From Akkermansia muciniphila (lineage in GTDB: Bacteria > Verrucomicrobiota > Verrucomicrobiia > Limisphaerales > BJHT01), in the NCBI GenBank assembly GCA_945861535.1, contig CAMAUZ010000075.1, positions 1 to 40,178 on the forward strand: DNA of 40,178 nucleotides, given 5' to 3'. Under the pieces are notes generated by a model. That model saw only the letters and a program-made list of their open reading frames with translations, did not search any database and had not been told where the DNA came from. Position 1 is the first letter of the stretch. Every line of letters begins with the position of its first letter. Of this stretch, positions 7,123 through 14,349 are shown in pieces. Made by a program: the position numbers and the translations under genes.

Positions 7123-9315
7123 ATGACTCCAAAACTTTTTTCCGAACTCGGCATCTCCGCCGAGGTGCAGAAGGCCATCGTCAAAATCGGCTTTGAACAA
7201 GCCGCCCCCATCCAGGCCGAGGCCATTCCGCTCTTGCTGGCCGGCAAGGATCTCGTCGGCCAGTCCATGACCGGTTCCGGCAAGACCGCCGCGTTCGCCA
7301 TTCCGGCGATTGAAAAAACCGACCCCGCCATCCGCGCCATCCAGGTGCTGATCCTCTGCCCGACGCGCGAACTCGCCGTCCAGGTTTCCGAGGAGGTCCA
7401 CAAACTCTCCTTCTTCAAACGCGGCATTCACGCGCTGCCCATCTACGGCGGCCAGTCCTACGAGCGCCAATACCAAGGCCTCCGGCAGGGCGCGCAGATC
7501 ATCATCGGCACGCCGGGCCGGCTCATGGATCACATGCGCCGCGGCACCATCCGCCTCGATCAGGTGAAAATGGTCATCCTCGACGAGGCCGACGTGATGC
7601 TCGACATGGGCTTCCGCGACGACATCGAGTTCATCCTCCAGGCCGTCCCGACCACGCGCCAGACCGTCTTCTTCTCGGCCACCATGCCGCGGATCATCCG
7701 CGACCTGATCGCCAAGTACGCCCGCGACCCGCAGAACGTCAGCATCGATCAAAAAGCCCTCACCGTGCCGACGGTCGATCAGGTTTATTACGAAGTGGAC
7801 CGCCGCTTCAAAATTGAGCTGCTCACCCGGCTCATCGACATCCACGACCTCAAGCTCGGCATCATTTTCTGCAACACCAAGGCGATGGTCGATGATCTGG
7901 TCGATCACCTGAATGCCCAGGGCTATTCTGCCGACCGCCTCCACGGCGACATGAACCAGGCCATGCGCGACCGCGTGATGGGCAAGTTCCGCAAGTCCGG
8001 CCTCGAGTTCCTCGTCGCCACCGATGTCGCCGCGCGCGGCATCGACGTGGACGATGTCGAAGTCGTCTTCAACTACGATCTCCCTTACGACGTGCAGGAT
8101 TACGTCCACCGCATCGGCCGCACGGGCCGCGCCGGGCGCGACGGCAAAGCCATCAGCTTTGTCGCCGGCCGCGAGGTTTTTCAGATCTACAACATCGAGC
8201 GCTACACCAAGGTCAAAATCAAACGCGGCAAAGTCCCGACCCCCGGCGAGGTCGAGGAAGCCCGCAACAACGTGTTCCTCGAAAAAATCCGCGCGACCCT
8301 CAAGGCCGGCGAATTCAAAAAGCAGGATCACTTCATCGAACGCCTCCTCGAAGAAGGCTTCACCTCGACCGACATCGCCTCGGCCCTACTGCATCAGCTC
8401 CAGTCCGGCGAAGCCTCCTCGGCTGCCAAGCTCCCGCCGCGCGAAGAAGCCCCCGCACGCCCCGAACGCCCGTCCTTCCGCGACGACCGCAATGATCGCG
8501 GCGACCGTGGTGGCCGCTTCGACCGCCCCGACGGCCCGCCTCAGCGCGACACTTTCCGCCCCGATTACCGCGACGAACGTCCGCCCGCTCGCCCCCGCCC
8601 CGCATTCAACGGCCCCGCCATTCCGCCGCGCCCGGCCGTTGCTGCGAAACCCAAAGCGCCACTTGCCACCGCGCCTACCACCGCGCCTGCCGCACCTGCA
8701 ACTCCCATCCCGGCTGCCACCAAACCCGCGCCCACACCCACACCCGCGCCCACACCCACACCCGCGCCCATCGCGACTCCGGCTCCGAAACCCCGCGCCG
8801 CCGCTGCGACAGCAGCGCCCGCGGTTGCCCCCGCGCCGCGTCCCGCAGTACGTCCCACGCCGGCGTTCGCTGCTCCGGCATCGTCCGCCCCGGCGCCGAC
8901 CGCGCCTGCACCTGAGCATTCTCCCGCCGCGTCCGCACCCGCAGCCACTGCCGGCCCATCGCCATCGCCATCCGCCGACCGTCCCCTGCGCCCTGAGCGC
9001 CCGCAGCGTCCCTTCGAGCGCAAACGCGTCGAAGAATTCCGCCCCGGTGCGCCGCGCAAGCCCGCCAGCCGCAGCACCCCGCCCGAGCAAACCCGCCTCT
9101 TCATGAGCGTCGGCGAACAGATGGGCGTCACCCCCGGCGACGTTGTCGGTGCCATCCTCGGCGAGACCGGCCTGCCTGCCAGCACCGTCGGCGTCGTGGA
9201 CATCCGCGACCGCCACCTCTTTGTCGATGTCGCCGCCGAACACGCCAACAGCATCATCACCAAGCTCAATCGCTCCAACATCAAGGGCAACCGCCTCAAA
9301 GTGAAAATCGCCTGA
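7123..9315 (+). CDS. DEAD-box ATP-dependent RNA helicase with DbpA-type RNA-binding domain
   Basis: A 730-residue cytoplasmic RNA helicase, likely acting on ribosomal or structured RNA. Core motifs in order: Q motif near residue 31 (GFEQAAPIQ), motif I SMTGSGKT (48-55), PTRELAVQ, TPGRLMDH, DEAD (154-157), SAT, ATDVAARGIDVDDV and HRIGRTGR (about 329-336). Residues about 440-640 form a low-complexity linker rich in Pro and Ala, with an Arg/Asp-rich section and the tandem PTPTPAP tract encoded at 8728-8770. The last ~75 residues (from TRLFMSVGEQMGV) match the DbpA RNA-binding domain (PF03880), as in DbpA/CsdA-type helicases. GTG 7093 is an in-frame alternative; ATG 7123 gives the usual short N-terminus. 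The linker is unusually long for the family. Confidence 0.93.
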   Translation: MTPKLFSELGISAEVQKAIVKIGFEQAAPIQAEAIPLLLAGKDLVGQSMTGSGKTAAFAIPAIEKTDPAIRAIQVLILCPTRELAVQVSEEVHKLSFFKRGIHALPIYGGQSYERQYQGLRQGAQIIIGTPGRLMDHMRRGTIRLDQVKMVILDEADVMLDMGFRDDIEFILQAVPTTRQTVFFSATMPRIIRDLIAKYARDPQNVSIDQKALTVPTVDQVYYEVDRRFKIELLTRLIDIHDLKLGIIFCNTKAMVDDLVDHLNAQGYSADRLHGDMNQAMRDRVMGKFRKSGLEFLVATDVAARGIDVDDVEVVFNYDLPYDVQDYVHRIGRTGRAGRDGKAISFVAGREVFQIYNIERYTKVKIKRGKVPTPGEVEEARNNVFLEKIRATLKAGEFKKQDHFIERLLEEGFTSTDIASALLHQLQSGEASSAAKLPPREEAPARPERPSFRDDRNDRGDRGGRFDRPDGPPQRDTFRPDYRDERPPARPRPAFNGPAIPPRPAVAAKPKAPLATAPTTAPAAPATPIPAATKPAPTPTPAPTPTPAPIATPAPKPRAAAATAAPAVAPAPRPAVRPTPAFAAPASSAPAPTAPAPEHSPAASAPAATAGPSPSPSADRPLRPERPQRPFERKRVEEFRPGAPRKPASRSTPPEQTRLFMSVGEQMGVTPGDVVGAILGETGLPASTVGVVDIRDRHLFVDVAAEHANSIITKLNRSNIKGNRLKVKIA

Positions 9316-9385
9316 CGACAGGGCCGGAGCCGGTCAGTTCCCCGGCTAGCTCCGCCGCCCGTCTGATGCTTGGTCGTTGAACATT

Positions 9386-9420
9386 CCCTTGAGCTTTGAG
9401 CTTTGAACTTTGAGCTTTCT
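9386..9420. repeat. Single arm of the (GCTTTGA)-unit repeat family
   Basis: CCCTTGAGCTTTGAGC continues into a tandem series of GCTTTGA-like units. It is the same sequence type as the arms at 14161-14336, 18121-18143, 19391-19574 and 34017-34053. No partner arm is visible nearby. The rest of the 9316-9562 gap shows only a weak GC hairpin near 9425-9440. Confidence 0.7.
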
Positions 9421-9562
9421 CCCCCCGCCCCTCTGCGGGCTTAAGAAAAAAGCAGAATTCCATCGCGACCACTGCTACCTTTTCCGCCGCTCCGAAACCC
9501 GAGCGACCAAAACCCGAGCGCCCCGGCAATCCACCGCGGGCTGACCACACTGAAACAACGAC

Positions 9563-10522
9563 ATGAGCAACCAACTTACCGAACTGAAACAATTCAGCGT
9601 CATCGTCGCCGACACCGGCGATTTCGCGAGCATCCGCAAATACCAACCGCGCGACGCCACCACCAATCCCAGCCTCCTCCTCAAGGCCGTGCAGATGCCT
9701 GAGTACGCGGACGTCGTGAACCGCGCCATCGCCGACGCCAAGGCCGAATCTGCCGGCGGCCGCGGCACCCTCGACATCGCCCTCGACAAACTCTCCGTCG
9801 CCTTCGGTCTCGAGATTCTCAAAATCGTTCCCAACCGCGTCTCCACCGAAGTCGATGCCCGCCTGAGCTTCGACACCGCCGCCACCCTCGCCAAAGCCCG
9901 CTCGCTCATTGCCCGCTACGAAAAAGCCGGCCTCTCCCGCGAGCGCATTCTCATCAAAATCGCCGCGACCTGGGAAGGCATCCAGGCCGCGCGCCAGCTC
10001 CGCCAGGACAACATCAACTGCAACCTCACGCTCCTCTTCTCCTTCGCCCAGGCCGTCGCCTGCGCCGAAGCCGAGGTGAAACTCATCTCCCCCTTCGTCG
10101 GACGCATCCTCGACTGGTACAAAAAATCCACCGGCCGCAACGACTACCCGCCCGCCGAAGATCCCGGCGTCCTCTCCGTCACCAAAATTTTCAACTACTA
10201 CAAAAAGTTCGGCCACCAGACCGAAGTCATGGGCGCCAGTTTCCGCAACGTTGCGGAGATTCTCGAACTCGCCGGTTGCGACCTCCTGACCATCAGCCCC
10301 AACCTCCTCGAGGAAATGCAGAAAACTCCCGGCACCGTCACCCGGAAGCTCGATGCGGCGGCCGCCCGCTCCAGTTCACTCGAAAAAATCACCCTCGACG
10401 AAAAAACCTTCCGCTGGGCGCACAACGAAGACCAGATGGCCACCGAGAAACTCTCCGACGGCATCCGCGTCTTCGCCGCCGACACCGTCAAGCTCGAGCA
10501 GTGGGTGCAGACCAAGCTCTGA
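9563..10522 (+). CDS. tal: Transaldolase
   Basis: This 319-residue classical (TalB-type) transaldolase of the non-oxidative pentose phosphate pathway transfers a dihydroxyacetone unit between sedoheptulose-7-phosphate and glyceraldehyde-3-phosphate. Diagnostic motifs: [12 protein letters not shown] (residues 31-42) and [11 protein letters not shown], with the Schiff-base lysine Lys132 at the same number as in E. coli Tal[20 protein letters not shown] and [14 protein letters not shown] follow as expected. Length is normal. It is preceded by a GCTTTGA-unit repeat arm and followed by a strong terminator, so it is probably monocistronic. Confidence 0.96.
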   Translation: MSNQLTELKQFSVIVADTGDFASIRKYQPRDATTNPSLLLKAVQMPEYADVVNRAIADAKAESAGGRGTLDIALDKLSVAFGLEILKIVPNRVSTEVDARLSFDTAATLAKARSLIARYEKAGLSRERILIKIAATWEGIQAARQLRQDNINCNLTLLFSFAQAVACAEAEVKLISPFVGRILDWYKKSTGRNDYPPAEDPGVLSVTKIFNYYKKFGHQTEVMGASFRNVAEILELAGCDLLTISPNLLEEMQKTPGTVTRKLDAAAARSSSLEKITLDEKTFRWAHNEDQMATEKLSDGIRVFAADTVKLEQWVQTKL

Positions 10523-10563
10523 TCCGACCCGATTCGCACCGGCGAAACCACTCCCCGATCACC

Positions 10564-10598
10564 CGCCGGCAGGCCCGTCCTGCCGGCGTTTTTATTTT
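10564..10598 (+). terminator. Rho-independent terminator of the transaldolase gene
   Basis: A perfect 10-bp stem (CGCCGGCAGG/CCTGCCGGCG) with a 5-nt loop is followed by TTTTTATTTT, 42 bp after the stop codon. Confidence 0.9.
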
Positions 10599-10644
10599 CC
10601 AGCACGGGTCCGCCCGCCAGTCCGCCCGAACGCGCTGGGATCAC

Positions 10645-10937
10645 TGTAGCCGCCGACGTGAGGAGGCGGAGCCTGCCGCCCAACGTGCGATCCGCCTGCC
10701 AACGTACTCGCTGGACGGCAGCGGATACAGGAGCGGCGAGCGATGCGGTGCCGATACACGGATGGAAACAGGGCAGGAGGGGAATTTTGGGCAAAGGAAT
10801 GGAGGCAAAGGAATGGGGACAGGGAACCTGTTTGTCTTCATTCCTTTGCCTCCATTCCTTTGCCCAAAACTCCCCTGCCCAACTCCCCGTGCGCCATCGG
10901 CACCGCGCCGTTCGCCTTCTCCTCACGTAGGCGGCTA
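10645..10937. repeat. Composite palindromic element with a 42-45 bp hairpin inside an outer inverted repeat
   Basis: Inner arms 10771-10815 and 10839-10880 are reverse complements apart from one mismatch and a 3-nt gap. Each arm contains tandem GGCAAAGGAATG-like units. The outer ends are TGTAGCCGCCGACGTGAGGA at 10645 and its approximate reverse complement ending near 10937. Outer-end sequences of this type recur at about 12914-12946, 21745-21776 and 37785-37820. Confidence 0.85.
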
Positions 10938-10965
10938 TGCGTTGGCGTATCAGGTGAATTGCGGA

Positions 10966-10993
10966 TTCAATTCCCCAAGCCCTCTGCTATACT
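10966..10993 (+). promoter_or_regulatory. Candidate promoter of the two-component operon
   Basis: An extended -10 box (TG-C-TATACT, hexamer 10988-10993) has a weak TTCAAT at 10966-10971 with 16-bp spacing. It lies about 100 bp upstream of the kinase GTG start and directly after the composite repeat element. Confidence 0.5.
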
Positions 10994-11092
10994 CGCCGCA
11001 TCGAGTTTCCACTGAACATCTCCACGGCCTTTGTTTTCGCGCGTCGCACGGCCCGCGCGGGTCGCGGTTGGCTGGCCCGGCTGGGGGCGCGG

Positions 11093-12274
11093 GTGGCGCG
11101 ACGACTGGCCGGCGTGCCGGATGAAATTCGCGAAAGCCGTCCGGTGGCACTGGCCGCGTTGGTCATCGCCGTGGTGTTCGTGCTGGACCTGGCGCTGCCG
11201 TCGTTGCTGGTGCCGTACTCCCTCTATTTCGTGCCCGTGATGATCACGCTCTGGTCGCCACGCCGCGAGCACACGGTCCTCGTTGCCAGCCTTTGCACGG
11301 CCCTGATCGCGATTGGCGTGCTCGCGTTGCCGCCCCGGCTGGACCCGTGGATTGTGGGCTTCAATCGCCTGTTTGGCGTGACGTTGATCTGGGTCGCCGC
11401 GCTGGTCGGCCTGCTGCTGAAAGGCCGTGAGGCCAAGTTTCACGAAGCACTGCGGGAATTGGAAGGTCGCCTCCAGCGCCGCACCAACGAACTGACCACG
11501 ATCAACGAGGAACTGCGCAAAGAAATCGCCGACCGCCAGCGTGCCGAAGATTCTCTGCGCCAGTTGTCCGGCCACCTGCTCCACCTGCAGGACACCGAGC
11601 GCCGGCGCATCGCCCGCGAACTGCACGACACCACGGCGCAGAGCCTCGCCGCCATCGCGCTCAATTTGTCCCGCATCGAAAAACTCTCGACCCAGATGGC
11701 TCCCAAGGTCCTCGACATCCTCGCCGAGACGGTCGGCATGGCCGAGCAATGTTCGCGCGAGTTGCGCACCATTTCCTATCTGCTCCATCCGCCGCTGCTC
11801 GAGGAGGCCGGCCTCGTCTCGGCGGTGCGCTGGTATGCGGACGGCGTGTCCTCGCGCACCCGCATTCAGATCACCGTGGATGTGGCGCCCGAGTTTCGCC
11901 GCCTGCCGTCCGACATCGAGACCACGCTGTTCCGCATCATCCAGGAGAGCCTCACGAACATCACACGCCACTCGGGCAGCCCGACCGCGCGCATCCGCAT
12001 CCTGCGCGGCTCGGGCGAGGTGGTGCTCGAGGTCAAGGATGAGGGCAAGGGCATTCCGCCCGAAAAATTGCAGAAGGTGGGCGGGAACGTTTCGGGCCTG
12101 GGCGTCGGCCTCGCCGGCATCTGGGAACGCGTGCGACAATTCAACGGGGGCTTGGAAGTCAATTCCAACTCCCAGGGCACCACCGTCACGGTGGTTGTCC
12201 CCTTCCATGAGGAATCCCATGAACAAACCCCTGATCAAACCCCTGACCAAACTAAGAATCCTGATCGCCGATGA
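11093..12274 (+). CDS. Membrane sensor histidine kinase, NarL/DesK-type (HisKA_3)
   Basis: A 393-residue kinase. About four membrane helices lie at residues 18-36, 40-54, 61-79 and 92-109, with almost no periplasmic loop. A coiled coil follows (about 112-160), then the HisKA_3 dimerisation domain with phospho-acceptor His178 (RRRIARELHDTTAQSL), then a HATPase_c domain ending near residue 372. The membrane part has no recognisable sensory fold, so the signal is unknown. The start is uncertain: GTG 11093 is the best in-frame choice after the candidate promoter, because no in-frame ATG exists upstream. The 3' end overlaps the response regulator by 56 bp, so the pair is translationally linked. 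The Gln/Pro/Asp-rich tail (QTPDQTPDQTK) is encoded in the overlap. Confidence 0.9.
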   Translation: MARRLAGVPDEIRESRPVALAALVIAVVFVLDLALPSLLVPYSLYFVPVMITLWSPRREHTVLVASLCTALIAIGVLALPPRLDPWIVGFNRLFGVTLIWVAALVGLLLKGREAKFHEALRELEGRLQRRTNELTTINEELRKEIADRQRAEDSLRQLSGHLLHLQDTERRRIARELHDTTAQSLAAIALNLSRIEKLSTQMAPKVLDILAETVGMAEQCSRELRTISYLLHPPLLEEAGLVSAVRWYADGVSSRTRIQITVDVAPEFRRLPSDIETTLFRIIQESLTNITRHSGSPTARIRILRGSGEVVLEVKDEGKGIPPEKLQKVGGNVSGLGVGLAGIWERVRQFNGGLEVNSNSQGTTVTVVVPFHEESHEQTPDQTPDQTKNPDRR

Positions 12275-12899
12275 CCACGACATCGTCCGGCGCGGCCTGC
12301 GCTCGCTGGTGGAAGACCAGGACGGCTGGGAGGTCTGCGCCGAAGCCGGCACGGGTCGCCAAGCCGTTGAAAAAGCCCTGATGCTCAAGCCCGACGTGGC
12401 GGTGCTCGACATCACCATGCCTGAACTCAACGGCCTCGAAGCTACGCGCCAGATCCGCCGTGCTCAGCCCTCGACCGAGGTGCTGGTGCTGACGGTCCAT
12501 GAAACCGAGGAGCTGGTGCGCGAGGTGTTGAAGGCCGGCGCGCGCGGTTACATCCTCAAATCCGACGCGGGCCGCGACCTCATCGCCGCGATCCAGTCGA
12601 TCGCGCAGAAGAAGCCGTACTTCAACACCAAGGTGGCCAAGCTCGTGTCGGAAAGCTTCCTGAAAAGCGGCACCATCGTGGACGACGAGGACGTCGTGGA
12701 CAGCCCGCTGACACCGCGTGAACGCGAGATCGTGCAACTCCTCGCCGAGGGCAAGGCCAACAAGGAAGTCGGCGACATCCTCGGCATCAGTGTGAAAACC
12801 GCCGAGACCCACCGCACGAACATCATGCGCAAGCTGCACTTCCATTCCATCGGCGAACTCGTGCGCTACGCCATCCGCAACAAGATCGTCTCGGCGTGA
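12219..12899 (+). CDS. NarL/FixJ-family response regulator
   Basis: This 226-residue DNA-binding response regulator is the partner of the overlapping kinase. The receiver domain has the acidic pair in ILIADDHD, phospho-acceptor Asp64 (VAVLDITMP), the conserved Thr in VLTVHE and Lys in YILKSDAG. The LuxR-type helix-turn-helix spans about residues 165-206 (LTPREREIVQLLAEGKANKE...VKTAETHRTNIMRKL). ATG 12219 is chosen because GAGGA at 12209-12213 gives a well-spaced ribosome-binding site. ATG 12207 is in frame but lacks one. Targets are unknown. A long hairpin follows the stop codon. Confidence 0.93.
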   Translation: MNKPLIKPLTKLRILIADDHDIVRRGLRSLVEDQDGWEVCAEAGTGRQAVEKALMLKPDVAVLDITMPELNGLEATRQIRRAQPSTEVLVLTVHETEELVREVLKAGARGYILKSDAGRDLIAAIQSIAQKKPYFNTKVAKLVSESFLKSGTIVDDEDVVDSPLTPREREIVQLLAEGKANKEVGDILGISVKTAETHRTNIMRKLHFHSIGELVRYAIRNKIVSA

Positions 12900-12962
12900 G
12901 CGGAGTCCCCGCGTGTACCCGCCGACGTGAGGAGAACCCGAGCGTCGCTGATCCTGCGGATT

Positions 12963-13040
12963 CCTCCCGCAGATTCAGGGAGGCCCACAGATGGGGGACT
13001 TTCATCTGTTGGCCTCCCTGAATCTGCGGGAGGCCTTTTG
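12963..13040 (+). terminator. Very long hairpin after the response regulator, possible terminator
   Basis: Arms 12963-12993 and 13003-13033 pair at 30 of 31 positions around a 9-nt loop (GGGGACTTT) and are followed by CCTTTTG. The position suits a terminator for the two-component operon. The stem is far longer than needed and the T tract is short, so it may instead be a dispersed repeat reused as a terminator. Confidence 0.6.
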
Positions 13041-13116
13041 AACATGGTTGAAAACGCGTCACAGGCGGATCCGGTGGTGCCGGGCGTGATTGCAAGTCGG
13101 TGAGGCCAATTGGGTG

Positions 13117-13194
13117 GTAGGGCGCGTCTGTCCTCAGCGCGCCGCTAGCGCGTACGAGCGGGTCTGGGGCTCGCTGAGGACAGAGGCGCCCTAC
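13117..13194. repeat. Inverted repeat with 23-bp arms
   Basis: Arms 13117-13139 and 13172-13194 (starting GTAGGGCGCGTCTGTCC) pair at 22 of 23 positions. The loop contains a further GC-rich palindrome around CGCCGCTAGCGCG. It lies between the hairpin at 12963-13033 and the HAD gene. Confidence 0.75.
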
Positions 13195-13259
13195 CCGTCG
13201 GCGGGCATTCTACTATCCGTCACCGCTCGCACTTCGCTTTCCCACCGTCTCCATTTGAA

Positions 13260-14132
13260 ATGCGCGATCACCTCCCCCAAGCTCCCGTCATGGGAAATTC
13301 TCCAGCGGTTCATCCGCATCTCGAATTCACGCCCGGCTTCCGGCCGCGCCCGGCCGTGACGCACATCGTATTCGATTTCGACGGCACGCTGTCGCTCGTG
13401 CGCGCGGGCTGGGCGGAAATCATGCTGGAGATGTTCCTCGAATTGCTGCCGCGTCGCGCGGGCGAGTCCGAGGACGAACTGCGCCCGCGCCTGCTCGAAG
13501 ATTTGCTCCGCATGAACGGCAAGCAGACGATCCACCAGATGATTCAGTTTGCCGCCGAAGTGGCCGAGCGCGGTGGCAAGGCGCAGACGCCCGAGTCGTA
13601 TCTCGCGGAATTCACCCACCGCCTGAGCCATCGGATCGCCGAGCGCTCCGACGCCATCGCGACCGGTCGGCGGCCGGCGGAGGACTTCATCGTGCATGGC
13701 GGACGGGCCGTGCTGGAGGAACTGCGGGCGCGCGGTTTCAAGCTGTATTTGTTGAGCGGAACCATCGAGCGGTTTGTGCGGCAGGAGGCGGAATGGCTGG
13801 GGCTGACGGAGTTTTTCGGACCGCGGCTTTTTGGCGGACACGAGGATCACACACGGTTTTCCAAGCAGCGCGTGTTCGCCCAAATCCTGCGCGAGGAGGG
13901 AATCAGCGGTGAGCGGCTGCTCTCGTTCGGCGACGGTCCGGTGGAAATCCAAAACACGAAGGAACTTGGCGGCCTGGCCGTGGCCGTGGCGAGTGACGAA
14001 CTGGCCAACGGCAGCGGGCGCGTGCATCCGCAGAAGCGCAGGCAGCTCCTCGCCGCCGGTGCCGACGCGGTGATTGCGGACTATCGCGAGCCGGGGGCGC
14101 TGCTGGAGGGGCTGTTGGGGCGCGAAGGCTGA
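13260..14132 (+). CDS. HAD-superfamily phosphatase/hydrolase
   Basis: This 290-residue haloacid-dehalogenase-type hydrolase is probably a phosphatase for a small phosphorylated metabolite. Motif I is FDFDGTLS with the nucleophile Asp39 and general-acid Asp41, motif II is the Ser of LLSGT, and motif IV is FGDGPVEIQNT with the magnesium-binding Asp. A helical cap (about residues 48-140) lies between motifs I and II, as in the beta-phosphoglucomutase/phosphoglycolate-phosphatase group (C1 cap). Motif IV has one acidic residue plus a later Glu rather than the usual GDxxxD. The first 30 residues are poorly conserved in character, and ATG 13290 is an alternative start. There is no operon partner. 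Confidence 0.85.
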   Translation: MRDHLPQAPVMGNSPAVHPHLEFTPGFRPRPAVTHIVFDFDGTLSLVRAGWAEIMLEMFLELLPRRAGESEDELRPRLLEDLLRMNGKQTIHQMIQFAAEVAERGGKAQTPESYLAEFTHRLSHRIAERSDAIATGRRPAEDFIVHGGRAVLEELRARGFKLYLLSGTIERFVRQEAEWLGLTEFFGPRLFGGHEDHTRFSKQRVFAQILREEGISGERLLSFGDGPVEIQNTKELGGLAVAVASDELANGSGRVHPQKRRQLLAAGADAVIADYREPGALLEGLLGREG

Positions 14133-14160
14133 AACGCGGAGATGAAACCAGAAGGTGAAG

Positions 14161-14336
14161 CTCAAAGTTCAAAGCTCAAGGGAAGCCCCAAGGTTTAAGT
14201 TCCAAGCGTGTCCCGAAACACCGTGCGATCCGCCATATTTTGTTGCCCGATTCTCTTTCGCTCCCATGACAGCCGTGGTCCTTGGACCGCTTGGTCCTTC
14301 CCTTGAGCTTTGAACTTTGAGCTTTGAGCTTTTCCT
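14161..14336. repeat. Palindromic element with arms built of GCTTTGA units
   Basis: The left arm 14161-14185 is the exact reverse complement of 14297-14321 (25 of 25). The right side continues with further GCTTTGA units to about 14336, 14 bp before the priA ATG. The roughly 110-bp interior is not similar to that of the 19391-19574 element. Confidence 0.9.
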
Positions 14337-14349
14337 CCCCTAGTCGCCC

